From Grosmannia clavigera kw1407 (lineage: Eukaryota > Ascomycota > Sordariomycetes > Ophiostomatales > Ophiostomataceae), in assembly GCF_000143105.1 (NCBI RefSeq), contig NW_014040784.1, positions 248,001 through 312,000 on the forward strand: a DNA stretch of 64,000 nucleotides. The letters run 5' to 3'. A model generated the notes under the pieces. That model saw only the letters and a program-made list of their open reading frames with translations, was not told where the DNA came from and made no database searches. Position numbers and translations under genes: made by a program. Numbering within the stretch: the first letter of the stretch is position 1; each line of letters starts with the position of its first letter. This document shows, one piece after another, positions 22,086-33,133 of this stretch.

Positions 22086-22456
22086 AGACCGTATGCGCGT
22101 AAGGTAGTTTTGATGGTGTGCAAAATGTTTTCATGTTCAAAAAGAGGAATAATATTAGCCGTGGGGTTGGACAATGATTCACGGTGTCTGGCTTTAAAAT
22201 GGACGACTTGCCGTATCGAGCTGTTTGTCGGGGCTTTCTCGGTGCTGGAAATCCATTCACTTATTGCATGCTCAGCTCGAGATCACCTTTCTTTGACTCT
22301 TCCAGAAAACAAACTGGTTTCATCGAGGAAGACTATTGCTAGTATCTGACATCTGTACCACGGCTTTGCTCTCCGATGGCCTTACTTTAGATGATCTGAC
22401 AGACGGGATACAGACAGCTCAACTTCACTCACTCGAGTGGTTGTGCAAACGGCTCA
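22086..22456. other. intergenic, no gene seen
   Basis: 371 bp containing the reductase 3' region and the leader of the next gene. Nothing else is recognised. Confidence 0.5.
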
Positions 22457-23848
22457 ATGGAGACGTACCAGGTATGGAACAACTGTCTCGATACTTCGGG
22501 ACAGGCAGGCCCAGAAAACCCGTTCGATCCTTTCAGGCCCGAGGAAAGATCGTCTTACCAGACTTGGCAGCAGCAGAATCACCAACAAGATAGCATGCAA
22601 CAGGACCTTCCAGGCCCCCAAGACTACCAGGCAAACATGTGCAGCAACAGCTTCTTTCCCAGCCAGGGGACCTTTCTTCTGCAAGCCCCGACCATTCCCA
22701 ACATCATGTATCCAACAGCGACTTACCAGCAGCCTACTCAAGGGCAGATGACCTCCGTTGGAGTGTTTCCAACGATGGAACAGGCGCCCTCGGATTGCCA
22801 CAGAAACCCACTGCCTGTCCCGCCCAGAAGTGCAAATGCAACTGACGACGAGCTGCTTCCCTGGCTTTCCTCCCAGAGCGTGCCAACCAGACACGAATAT
22901 TCGATCCAGAGCATGACTGAACTTGTGAGCAGCCAGCAACCGTGGCACTCCTGGTCACAGAACACGCAGTTCCAGCAGCAATTCCAGCAGTGCCCACGAT
23001 TCGTTCCGCCCGTGCAGATCTCGTCCGGAGGACTGTTGAGTCCAGATGGCTCCGGCCTGCAGAGAGAGCGACCCCAGACGCCGGCAGCACACCGGAACAG
23101 CAAAAACAACAAACACAGCAACGCCGCATCTCCTTCCGCGTCAACGTCGTCCTCGCCTCCCTCACCCGAAGAAAAGATCACATTGGCAGACGTCAATCGA
23201 TTCATGAGTCCCTGCAGACGGGCGGAGATGCGGAGATACCGGCTGCGTGCCAATCACGGAAATGCATGGTCGCAGCCAGTTGACGTCGATGGCCTGTATG
23301 CAGAGCTGCAAGAGGAGGTGCTCGAGAGTCGACGAAACCAGCGGGACCGCGACGCATGGGTGGAAAAACACCTGCGCAACAAGAACAGGAGCAAGAAACG
23401 AGAAAGGAAGGGCCGTGGCGCAAACAGTGGTGGCAACACGAAGATGGACGTGGATACGGCGCATCCGGTCGATCCCACGGCTCCGAGTTCTATGGCGTAT
23501 CCACGAATGCTCTGCCAGCCCAATGATAATGTTCCGTGGTTCGCGCAGGAATTGCCACAGCGAGTTTTATTACAGGGAGCCCCGCAGGGAGTTCCACAGG
23601 GCATGAGACCAGCCGCACAGCCCTTTCAGGCAATGTGGGCACCCCAACAGGTGTTCCAGGGACCGTATGAACCGTCTCACAACCCCGCAAACCATGCGGC
23701 TGGCGGTGAAATCTCTCAGGCAACAGTCAATGGCAACATGAGCGATGCATGGAACATTCAGGCCAATGCAATGGGTAGATGCGACGGCCAGTACACAGCA
23801 CGGGACTGGCCATTTGTGTCAGACTGGACCGTGCAAGAGCAATATTGA
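22457..23848 (+). CDS. hypothetical low-complexity protein with a basic conserved-looking core
   Basis: A single open frame of 463 residues, not recognised. The first 200 residues are rich in Gln, Pro, Ser and Asn. Residues 235-330 form the only structured-looking part: an opening (EEKITLADVNRFMSPCRRA) that looks like a helical segment, then charged helices (ELQEEVLESRRNQRDRDAW) and a Lys/Arg-rich run (RNKNRSKKRERKGRG) that fits a nuclear localisation or nucleic-acid-binding tail. The C-terminal third is again Gln/Pro-rich. The composition resembles fungal transcriptional regulators, but no DNA-binding motif can be named. No intron is needed. Confidence 0.65.
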   Translation: METYQVWNNCLDTSGQAGPENPFDPFRPEERSSYQTWQQQNHQQDSMQQDLPGPQDYQANMCSNSFFPSQGTFLLQAPTIPNIMYPTATYQQPTQGQMTSVGVFPTMEQAPSDCHRNPLPVPPRSANATDDELLPWLSSQSVPTRHEYSIQSMTELVSSQQPWHSWSQNTQFQQQFQQCPRFVPPVQISSGGLLSPDGSGLQRERPQTPAAHRNSKNNKHSNAASPSASTSSSPPSPEEKITLADVNRFMSPCRRAEMRRYRLRANHGNAWSQPVDVDGLYAELQEEVLESRRNQRDRDAWVEKHLRNKNRSKKRERKGRGANSGGNTKMDVDTAHPVDPTAPSSMAYPRMLCQPNDNVPWFAQELPQRVLLQGAPQGVPQGMRPAAQPFQAMWAPQQVFQGPYEPSHNPANHAAGGEISQATVNGNMSDAWNIQANAMGRCDGQYTARDWPFVSDWTVQEQY

Positions 23849-23849
23849 A

Positions 23850-25195
23850 TGCGGAAAGATGGCGGCAGTACGAAGGTAATTTGTATGGGGGAGAAAATAC
23901 GCAGTTCAGGCGGTCGAACCTTTAGGTTCCTGGCTCGCATAATGCTTAATCTACGAGATGGCTCCTCACCAAATCTGTCGTCCTCAAATAGACTGAGTTT
24001 CTGTCCGTTGTCTACGACGTACTCAGATGCACGTATCAGAATTCGATCCCGATGGTTTGGAGGTATGCCCAGCTCATCACATTTGTCCACACCAACGGCA
24101 TTTTCAGCCTCGGGCAGCTGGTCACATTCCTCGTAGACCTGCAGCGCCTCGAAATCGTTTATGTTGATACGCACGCCCTTCTCCTGCAGCTGTGCTTCGC
24201 GCTCCTGTGCAAACAAAAAAGTCAGCGTTGTTGCCGTACTCCGATGACTTTGGGTGGCCAGCCGTTGCCCTTGGAAAGCGCCTCGTCCCTGTGCCATGAT
24301 TCTGGTGCCGATAGCTCGACCTCCACCATTTCGCGCTGTCTCAACCAGGGCGTTGCTCTGGTCGCTGGCACCCTCTTTACGGCGAATGGTCTTGACCACG
24401 ACAGAAACCTGCCCTCCAGCGAGCTCCTCATAACAAATATGCCTTCGCTAGGAGGCATGATCGTGTAGCCCTCTGGCACAGGCTGCATCCCGTTATTGAT
24501 GACTATGCGTGCTGCGAACCACGTCCGGCCGGCAGCGTCAGCCGAGATAACCTGTGCTGGTCCACGTATGTGTGCAGCGCCATGATGCGCATGCGCATCT
24601 CACCGATGAACCCGTTCTCCTTCAGCACGGCCTGCTCACGGCTGCCAGGACCATCAGAAACACACCGGTTCGCCTCTCTTCACTCGTCCTCCTCTCGCCA
24701 CCGCTGCAGGACCACCTCCATGCCGTTCGCAATGGACGTAATCTGAGAAATTTCAGGGCTCGGCTCGGTCACCCTCGTCTTGGCATCGGCCGTTCCGGCC
24801 GCCTCATCTTTCGCCCGTCGTCTTTCCATCTCTCGCACGTGTAGCTCGTCCATCGCCACCACAATCACCAGCACGTCCACACCCTCCACAAACATGGTCA
24901 GTGCCGTCACCTGGATTAGTCCTGGGACTTAAAGCCGGTCCTCTGGCCCCTGAAAAGGCCAGCAGATCGAGCTCCTCATCCGACAATGACGACAGCGGGC
25001 GGGAGGCGATGTCTTTCTGTGTGCTCGAGTCTGCATCCGCTTCCTAGGTCTCCGCCTCTGCCTTTTTCAGAAACGCAGCCGCCTTTTTGATCAGCTGCCG
25101 CGGCTTGCTGAAAGCTCCCACAGTCGCCTTCTCGACGAGGTAGCGCACGTGTGATGGTGGTATCCACTTCAGCGGAAATTGCTAGAGACACGGGT
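23850..25195 (-). pseudogene. decayed protein-coding gene, family not recognised
   Basis: On the minus strand several protein-like segments follow one another in changing frames with stops between them: PLKWIPPSHVRYLVEKATV near 25150; EEGLD-type acidic and Ala-rich stretches near 25000; a charged helix (VREMERRRAKDEAAGTADA) at about 24780-24840; VPEGYTIMPPSEGIFVM near 24460; and KGVRININDFEALQVYEEC with DELGIPPNHRDRI at about 24050-24170. I found no set of GT-AG introns that joins them. The order and strand are consistent with one gene of about 400 residues that has lost its frame. An unannotated multi-intron gene cannot be excluded. Confidence 0.45.
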
Positions 25196-26335
25196 CAAAA
25201 TTCTAAAAACACGGACCACATACCTTTTTAGCGGTCCAAAAGGTGTCGAACGGACCAGGCCAAAATAGGAGGGGCGTGTACGATTGTGCCGTGTACGAGT
25301 AATGGAAGAATAACATGTACTGTTTGGCGCAGGGCGCTATTTAGTATAATATTTCGTGCACGTCGGCATAGCTCGGAAGTAGTCAACTGTGTCTACCAAC
25401 CACAACAATACGCACACGCTTACGGAGTACTGGGCACCCATAATGTGACAAAAGGCGGCAGAACACAGAAATCGGCGCTTGGGCGGGAATATTCAGGGAC
25501 TACAGAGTACATTGAATATTATACCCCGTACGCACATGCTTATTGAGCAAGCAATCCGACCCATGCGTGTGAAATTGTTGCGCGGTGGTGCACGGACCAC
25601 CTCTGATGCAGGGTTTTCGGCCCAGGCTTTCCTCTCTAGCCTCAGATAGCTGTCTTCCTTTTGAATACAACGATCTTCGCCTCATCTAAGTCTTATCTTC
25701 TACCCAAATATACGTCAATTGGACTGCGGCTTTCTTCCTAAAAATTGCGAAACTTTACAAACATATGTAAGGCGGGGTAACAAAGACGGAAATTTGTCGC
25801 GCGTCATTCGCCGTCAGTATCGTGGTTCGTAGGTTCTGTACACTCCGTAAACACACCAGTAGAATCTAAATCCGCACACCCTCAGAAGTAGATGTGGTTT
25901 AGCTTATATCGGGTGACGAAATGCTAAGGGTTTCATTGGTTAAACACTCGCAGGACGGAAAGCAGGAGTGCCTTGGGCACATAAAGGCATTGTGACAAAA
26001 AACCTAAAAAGCATAGCGGGAACAAGAGGAAGACAACTCAGTCTTGATAGCCCCAGAATATGTTGTTGTCGAGGCAGCATTGGTGCCAGACTTGTCCCCA
26101 ATCTCCTTTATCATTCCGGCCTGCGTCTCTTCTCTTCGTCGTTTCTTCCGGTTTCGAACCTCTGAAGAACTGTAGATAATAACCTGCTTTTTGCCTATTT
26201 CCTTCATTTGAACATTTCGACTCAGCACTCGTACGTTGAGTCGGAACTTGGCATCTCTTAGTCAAGGTTCACATATAGTTTCTAACACAAATTTTCCACG
26301 CAGCAGTCTTGTGGCAACCAGCCCCGATACCCACA
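25196..26335. other. intergenic, no gene seen
   Basis: 1.1 kb with only short unsupported frames. The end nearest 26336 is the leader of the NACHT gene. Confidence 0.5.
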
Positions 26336-29300
26336 ATGGATCCCCTCAGTGCCATCGCGTCCACGATTGCAGTAGTACAGGCCATCTCATCGGTGTACAC
26401 GACTATCCGAACCATCAAGAACCTCCCAGGCGAGTTTAGCGAGGTGGCTCGAAATCTTCCACTAGTGACCAGCACTCTTGACGCTGCAAGAGTTCGCATC
26501 GAACTTGATGGCCTGGACAGTGCAGCTACTGCCGCCATCGTGCCAGTCATAACCAATTGCGAGGAGAAGGCCACTGCATTGCGCGACATCTTTCAGGAAA
26601 TTGAGAACAAAACACGCGGAGGAAGGGACTCGTCATCGCTGATGCTCTATCGCTCTACGGTGCTGCGCCTTGGAAAGGCCAGCCGCGTGGAGGCCCTGAT
26701 GCAGAGTATACTCAAAAGCCTACAAGGTCTAGCGATGAAGCAAATTTTTCTAGCCTCCGGTCAGATCCAGGTTGCCGCGTTGCAGGATGCCGTCCACAGG
26801 CTGGCTGATGTACCGTCGTCTGTACCCGACTCCGTCTCCAATGGCTTGGAAAGTGTGGATCAGCACATACTTCAAGGAGGAACTGGGAACCAGTTTATCA
26901 ACAAGGGGCAGACAAAAACGTCAATTTTGGCGCCAGTTTCGAAACGGGTGGAGGTCCTGTCTACTATGGTATGGAACCTAGGAGGTAGACCGAGGACATT
27001 TGGGTCTTAGACCTAGATCGAGTTCCAATATACTAACTTCGTTGTTCTTAAGACACCAGAGGTCAAAGCTCTGAAGCTCGCACAAAAATTCTCCAAACGC
27101 TTTACACGTTGCCGTATGAAGACAGAAAGAACAGAAACCCTGAACGAGCTCCGGGTACATGTGAGTGGTTTGTGGGCCACTCTCGATTTCAAGAGTGGAA
27201 CAAAAGTCAATCATCCAGCATCCTATGGGTGTCTGCGGATCCTGGTAGTGGCAAGTCCGTATTAGCGAGACACCTGGTGGACTCGGTGCTCAAAAGCCAA
27301 TTTCGAACAACCTGTTAGTTTTTCTTCAAGGATGACTTTGAAGACCAGAGGAGTGTGCGAAATGCCCTTTGCTGCCTTCTCCACCAACTTTTCACGAAGG
27401 GAAGCTTGTTGAGCGATACGATTGTACAGCAGCTGGACGCTCATCGACCGAGACTTACCGACTCGTTCGGGGGGCTTTGGAAAGCATTGCTTGCTGCTGC
27501 TGAGGACAGTAATGCCGGCGAGATCGTTTGTGTTCTCGATGCCTTCGACGAATGCCAAAGTGAAGACCAGTCTACGTTGTCAGAGGCATTGTTCAAATTC
27601 TACCGCTCAGCGAACAGTCGATCTAACTTGAAGTTTCTAATCACAAGCCGGCCATACAATCAGATCAGACTATTGTTCAAGCCTCCTGAAAACGACGGTC
27701 TCTCGATGATCCACCTCAGCGGCGAGGACGAAGCTGAGGTGAAAAAAATTGCTCACGAGATTGACATCTATATAAAGTTCAGAGTAGAAGACATTGCAAA
27801 ACTTTATGGACACCAGCCAGACGAAAAACTGTTTCTTTTGGAAAGGCTCACTCGCAACCCGAACCGGACATATTTATGGGTTTATCTTGTCTTACAACTG
27901 ATTGAGGACGACAGCTCTACTGGTACCGACAATGTGACTCGGGCAACAAGCATACTTCCAGCCAGCGTCGATGAGGCATATGACAAAATTCTATCCAAGA
28001 GCAAAAACGTGGATGACACCAGAAAGCTGTTGCATATTGTCGTTGCCGCTACACGGCCGTTGACCGTGACTGAGATGGCCGTAGCGTTGTCTCTTCGGGA
28101 AACGCACCACTCCTACAAATACCTGCCCCGTCACTCTGAGGTCCGATCCAGAGCCTACATAAGAGGTCTTTGCGGTCTTTTCGTGTCAATTGTGGACAAA
28201 AAGATCTACCTCCTTCACCAGACTGCAAGGGATTTTCTAGTCCAAGGCATTGCTGCGGAAACTGAAATGAAAACACACCGTTCACTAAAATGGAAAGAAT
28301 CCCTGCGGCCGCACGAGTCCCATACAATTCTTCGTCAAATTTGCATCTGGCATCTGTTGTCCGCCGAGTTTGATACCCATGGTCTCCATGACGAGTCCGA
28401 TATACCCCAATACCTTCACGACCATCCTTTTTTTGGTTATTGTGCGACAAACTGGGCTCTTCACTTTAGAGAGTCCAGTGCCGCAGACGATAGCGTCCTA
28501 GACCAGGCTCTTAGGCTTTTCGATACGAACTCGAATCGCACAGAGACCTGGTTTCGGGTTTTTTGGATGAACACTCAATCGGGCTTGAGATATCCTCGGA
28601 ATTTCACACCCCTCCTGTTTGCCTCATACTTCGGTTTGGAGCCAATTGTCAGGTTCCTGCTGCACACTCCCAAAATCAATGTCAATATGAAGGACGGCGA
28701 GTATGGGCGCACTCCACTATTTTGGGCTTCTGAAAACGGACACGACAAGGTTGTTCGGCTGTTTGTCGCGGACCGCAAGACTCGTCTCAAGCGTATTGGC
28801 AGACTATGTTTCCGGAGAAGCGCGAAGATTGATGCACAAGATGGAGAAGACCGCACCCCCCTATCATCTGCCATTCTAGGACGTCACCATGAAACCGTCA
28901 ATCTTCTTCTCAAGGAAGGCGCCAAAGTCGACGCCAAAGACAAGATCGGAGGGACACCAATATCCTACGCCCTTAGCACCGGGCAAGAACACTTAGCCCA
29001 CCAACTGTTAAAGGGTTCACCGGCTGATTCTGCTTCCAATATCAAATCAGAGCTACTGCTATCCGCTGTTCGTTCTGGAGATGTGGCTCTTGTATCGCTG
29101 CTTCTCGACAACGGTGCGGACATAAATGCAAGGGACGGCCTTAACGGGACGCTATTACATGTTGCCGCACGCGCTGGTAGGAAAGCTGCGATACAGGCGC
29201 TTCTCGACAACGGTGCGGACATAGAGGCAAGGAACAGTGATGGAAGCACGCCATTACATGTTGCCGCACGGGCTGGTGAGAAAGCCGCGGTACAGGTGCT

Positions 29301-29418
29301 TCTCGACAATGGTGCGGACATAGAGGCAAGGGACACCGGTGGTAGCACACCGATAATAGCTACTAGTCACGAATCTATTAGGAGTTTGCTTCTTAGTCGA
29401 GGTGCAAAACCTAGGTAG
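26336..29418 (+). pseudogene. NACHT-ankyrin STAND protein (NLR-like), disrupted
   Basis: Fungal NLR-like proteins act as intracellular sensors in self/non-self recognition and programmed cell death. The start MDPLSAIASTIAVVQ and ARNLPLVTSTLDAA match the SesA-like N-terminal domain, followed by a GNQFINKGQ linker. A likely intron is 26969-27052 (GTATGG, branch TACTAAC, TTAAG). The NACHT Walker A GSGKS is at 27244-27258 and Walker B VCVLDAFDE near 27526-27552. Ankyrin repeats fill about 28600-29400. Two lesions break it. The frame shifts by one base near 26902-26920 between the linker and VNFGASFETGGG. TAG at 27316-27318 replaces the aromatic residue before FFFKDD in the conserved NACHT strand. 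Downstream the frame stays open for 700 codons, so inactivation is recent or the allele is conditionally expressed. No intron can remove the TAG without losing the conserved core. Confidence 0.85.
29101..29373 (+). repeat. 99-bp near-identical ankyrin repeat units
   Basis: Units start at 29101, 29200 and 29299 with period 99 bp (33 residues) and begin CTTCTCGACAA(C/T)GGTGCGGAC. They encode LLDNGADI(N/E)AR followed by LLHVAARAG or PLHVAARAG. High DNA identity is typical of fungal NLR repeats kept similar by recombination, in contrast to the diverged upstream repeats. Confidence 0.9.
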
Positions 29419-30251
29419 ACTAGAGCTTGATTGGTATTAATCTAGATATATTATACATTATAACGGGATTATCGGGACCTTCTAAGATGCGTAAGTCATA
29501 TTAACAGGAAGTTAGCTGAAGATGATAGTTAAGCAAGAAGGAGTTGACAATATCCAAAAGTACTTATGTGACGATAGGCCCTCCCACTTTGAGAGAACAG
29601 GACCCGTAGAGCTTAGCTAATCTAAGAACCCAAGGACAGAACACAACGACTACTCCGTATCGACTTTCGGAATCTGTCAACTACGAGTATGGAAATTGCG
29701 ACCGCGCCACGAATCGCGCTGCTGTACCTCGTACTGCGCAGATCTGCGAGCAGAACGATCATGAGACAACAATGTGACAATCTGGTCGCTTCTAGGCTCG
29801 TCCGGGGAAAGTGGGGTCAGGTGGCTTGGTCTGGGTACAGGCGGCCCTGGCACTATTGGCGGATTTGCTGGCCCCACCAAAGCTGCTTGCACTGCCGAGA
29901 AGCTGCCAGAAAGCTTCAGCAGGAGCGAGCACGCACCGTCAACGAGTCTTTGTCAGGCGCTGCCTGTCTCATTATGTTGTTGGAACTCTATTACGCAATT
30001 AGTAACGTGTGGTTCTAAGCTATCAGAAGACGGAGCATCATCAATAATCGGGAGAAGTAGGACGGAATATGAGTGGCCCGGTCTTGCAGGTGACATCATG
30101 AGGGTTGTTCCGTCTTTTGTCTGACAAGTAGTATATAAGTACGGGCGAGGGCTGTCCTGAGGAAATGGAAAAACGGACTTGACCAATAACTTGATTAACA
30201 GACATCAATTCACACACAACACAATACACTCAACACTCTATCCATCAAACA
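29419..30251. promoter_or_regulatory. intergenic; promoter of the 30252 gene
   Basis: No gene is seen. A TATA-like TATATAAG at 30131-30138 and a C/A-rich leader ending AACAATG make a good promoter and start context for the gene at 30252. Confidence 0.5.
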
Positions 30252-31024
30252 ATGTCTGGCATTCCAGAGCAGCTATACCACACCACGTTGACAGTCGTCG
30301 ATTACCACACCGACACATCTGGCAGCACCCGGACTGTCTACGTACTGGGCACGCACACCACGCTCGAGGCGGCCAAGGCCTTTGCGAAAAAGGCCCTCTC
30401 CGACCTGGGCTACGAGCCGTCCGACTTCAAGGAGTACGCCGTACGGGCTGCATCGCCCGACTCGTGGACGCACGGTGACGGCGTCGTCGCCTTTGCCAAA
30501 GCCTTTGCCGGCCAGGAGTTCCTCGTCGGCATCGACACCACGCCCAACGACCAGGAGTTTGCCGCTGGGCCAAACGGCACCGTCCGTCTGTCGGCCTACC
30601 CCGAGGATGCCGGCGTCCATCCGGACCATCACTTGCACTATGTGCTGCAGACAAAGGTCGACTACGATCAGGACCGGTCGGGCGCCCACCAGTCCACCGA
30701 CATCGAGGGCTGCTTCGAGCACCGCGCCGACGCCATCGATGCCGCCAAGGCCAGCCTGTTGAATACCGGCAACGAGTTCGCCCAGTACGACGAGCGCGAC
30801 AACCCGGCCTTTGCCGGAGAGGTGAGCTGGGTCAGCCTCTAGCAATCAGATGGCGTTTTTTTTTCTTTTCTTTCGATTTGTTTGTACGCTAACATTTCCA
30901 GTGGCCGTTTGGCGAAGACGTCGTCATCCATGCAGTATCGCAGACCGGCGAAAACTACACTGTGGCCATCCGGACCATTCCTGGCGCTCACGAGAAGCAC
31001 GGCAAGAAGACCCAGAGAAAATGA
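30252..31024 (+). CDS. conserved-looking hypothetical protein, 230 residues
   Basis: Two exons, 30252-30821 and 30902-31024, are spliced over an 80-bp intron (GTGAGC, branch GCTAAC, TTCCAG). This replaces a short intron-encoded ending (VSWVSL) with a 41-residue tail (WPFGEDVVIHAVSQ...) that ends in Lys/Arg. The protein is acidic and soluble, with an alternating strand/helix pattern and two similar halves: HYVLQTKVDYDQDRSGA in the second echoes YHTTLTVVDYHTDTSGS in the first. This suggests a duplicated small domain. No catalytic motif is evident. Strong third-position GC bias and a good start context support a real, expressed gene. The function is unknown. Confidence 0.8.
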
Positions 31025-33133
31025 CGATATTGCTTTTCCCACAAATAAAAGGCGCCTTGCTGTTTTGCCAAAGCGCCATTCCGTCAACTAAACCAGGCAG
31101 GGCTTCAACGGTACGGAGGGTTTTATATTGGCCACTTCTTGCATTACTGTCTTAAATGGAGACTGGAAATGGTATGGGGAAAGATGATCAATACGGAGTA
31201 ATACGTGGGAAAATAAGCATAGTGGATTGGCGCATTAATGACTGAGAATGGATCAGAACATGTGTATTTTGTCCCGAGGTTGGTAATTTGAGATATCTTT
31301 CCTGGATAAATTAGCGAGATCCTGTATGTTTGATTAGCTGTCGCAGTTAGGTGATGCTAGCAAGCGACCGTTGGAACGTTTACGAACAAAGCACCGTTGT
31401 GTTCCTAAAGTGTCCGAGGTGATCGAGATGAAGAAGCAAATGCGCTACTGCGACCTGTTGCTTACCACATATGCATTTGTGGTTGCGTGTTTGTAACACC
31501 GAAAAACGTGATAAGCAGAGGCTGGAAGTGGAGAGAGCGGCCTACATGTGCAGAGCTTTTTGAAAGTATAATGATAGTGGTAAAGTGATTCAGAAGCCAG
31601 TCGGGGAGTTTTTGTATCGAAAAATAATCGTCTGTCCAATGCGTGTCCAATGCTAAGCAATCTGTCGCCTGAAGGCGTAGAATGGAGGGGATGGCTCCAA
31701 TCCAGTGGATACCTGTAGATTATGAGCTAAAACTTGGGCCTCACAGGCTGAGCTCCAATGGATTAGCGCCTGTGTGGGGACATGCGCAACAAGAACGCAT
31801 GATGCTGCAGGACGAATTGGCTCTAGTCGCTGCGACGTGACCAAAAACTGAAAAGAATCTAATTTCCAGCTGCAGTGCTCGTATCAACCTTGAGTGAAAT
31901 TCTGCAGACGTGCCTAACGACCGCAAATGAAAGGCACAGACAGTCCGCAAAATCGACATTTTCGCACAGCGACAGCCACCATAGCTTTGGTAGCTCCAAG
32001 TTTACAACAAAGTTCGGAATTTAATGGTCTTTTCAAAGATCAGATAGTTTCGTGGGCACTGTGTACACCAAGTCCTGCTACTGTAAGATACAAAATAGTT
32101 CGGTCATCAAAGCCCTACCGAAAGCCCTTAGCAACCGCAAGTTCCAAATCCGTAACGATGCCGAATCGCATCCGAATGGTGATACAGCCAGCACATTATT
32201 CGGCCCAGGAAAAGGTGACATAGAGCCGTTGCATGCGGAAAACGTGGCTCCATCGACTCATCGCGTTTTCAGCAGAAATATTGCGTTATTGGGCGAACCC
32301 ACGGACCGTTGCGCTCCAGTCCGTATTTGAGACCGTCTCCGTTGCACACTAATATGCGGAATCCTTCCAAAGTCCACTTACGTCAACGCCTGACCGTGTG
32401 TGTGCTGTGCAAGGTTCTTTAAGCATTGAAGAACACTTTATACAAGGGACAGCTCTGGACATACACACTTTGGCGCACAATCGCGGAGAGCGACAAGTAC
32501 TCTCTGGCCCTTTATACGAAGCACTTGGTCTTAGTACGTAATCGGCTGCTTTAAACAGGCAAGTCTGGACATTAGTGTTGAGAACGCCATAGTCTGCACA
32601 AATCACGATGACCTTGGCATTCCCGCGTCTCTGCACAATACCGAGCTGCCGCTTACAGGTAGACAGCACCGAGAAAATAGTGAAACACTTGCGACAGATG
32701 GCTGCTAACTCTTTAAAGGCAGGGAACAATGAACCTACAAATCCGGACGCGATGGGCCATAGTCTGTGCCGCTCGTATTTCACCTTACTGTTTATTTTGC
32801 GAGCGCGTTGGAAACCCCCCACGTACTTTCTCCCACTTCAGCTGGCCTGTGAATAATACAACACCAGATGGGCTACAGAAAGCCTCGCGGCCGAGAGCAC
32901 GTCATCCATCACTAAAAAGGTCATATAGCTCTGTTTACTCCACCAGCTCCCATTCAGCCCTGCCTTTTCTCTCGAACACATAATATATTAATCTCGTCCA
33001 AAGATCGCCGACATGTTTTGCATTGTTCTGTACTCGGCTACAGGCCGGAATTTACGAATGAAACAAGATATTGTCACGACTTCGTGAAAGAAAACACACC
33101 ATTCGAAATGCGCTGCGGTCGTGAATCTCGACC
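31025..33133. other. 2.1 kb intergenic, no gene supported
   Basis: Short frames only, none with family features. The DNA has ordinary composition and is not RIP-like. No tRNA, rRNA or obvious repeat was found. Confidence 0.5.

Noticed and set aside
22110..22349. Small plus-strand frame between the reductase and the 22457 gene
   Set aside because: Short, with no motif, and in the expected 3' region of the reductase.
27300..27340. A small intron removing the TAG in the NACHT domain
   Set aside because: The nearest GT-AG pair (GTTAGTTTTTCTTCAAG) is about 17 nt, too short for a spliceosomal intron, and longer options would delete conserved residues.
30273..30845. 190-codon minus-strand frame
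   Set aside because: Antisense to the better supported two-exon gene, with no family features.
31690..31770. tRNA-like stretch with GAGCTCCAATGG
   Set aside because: No acceptor stem or T arm could be folded.
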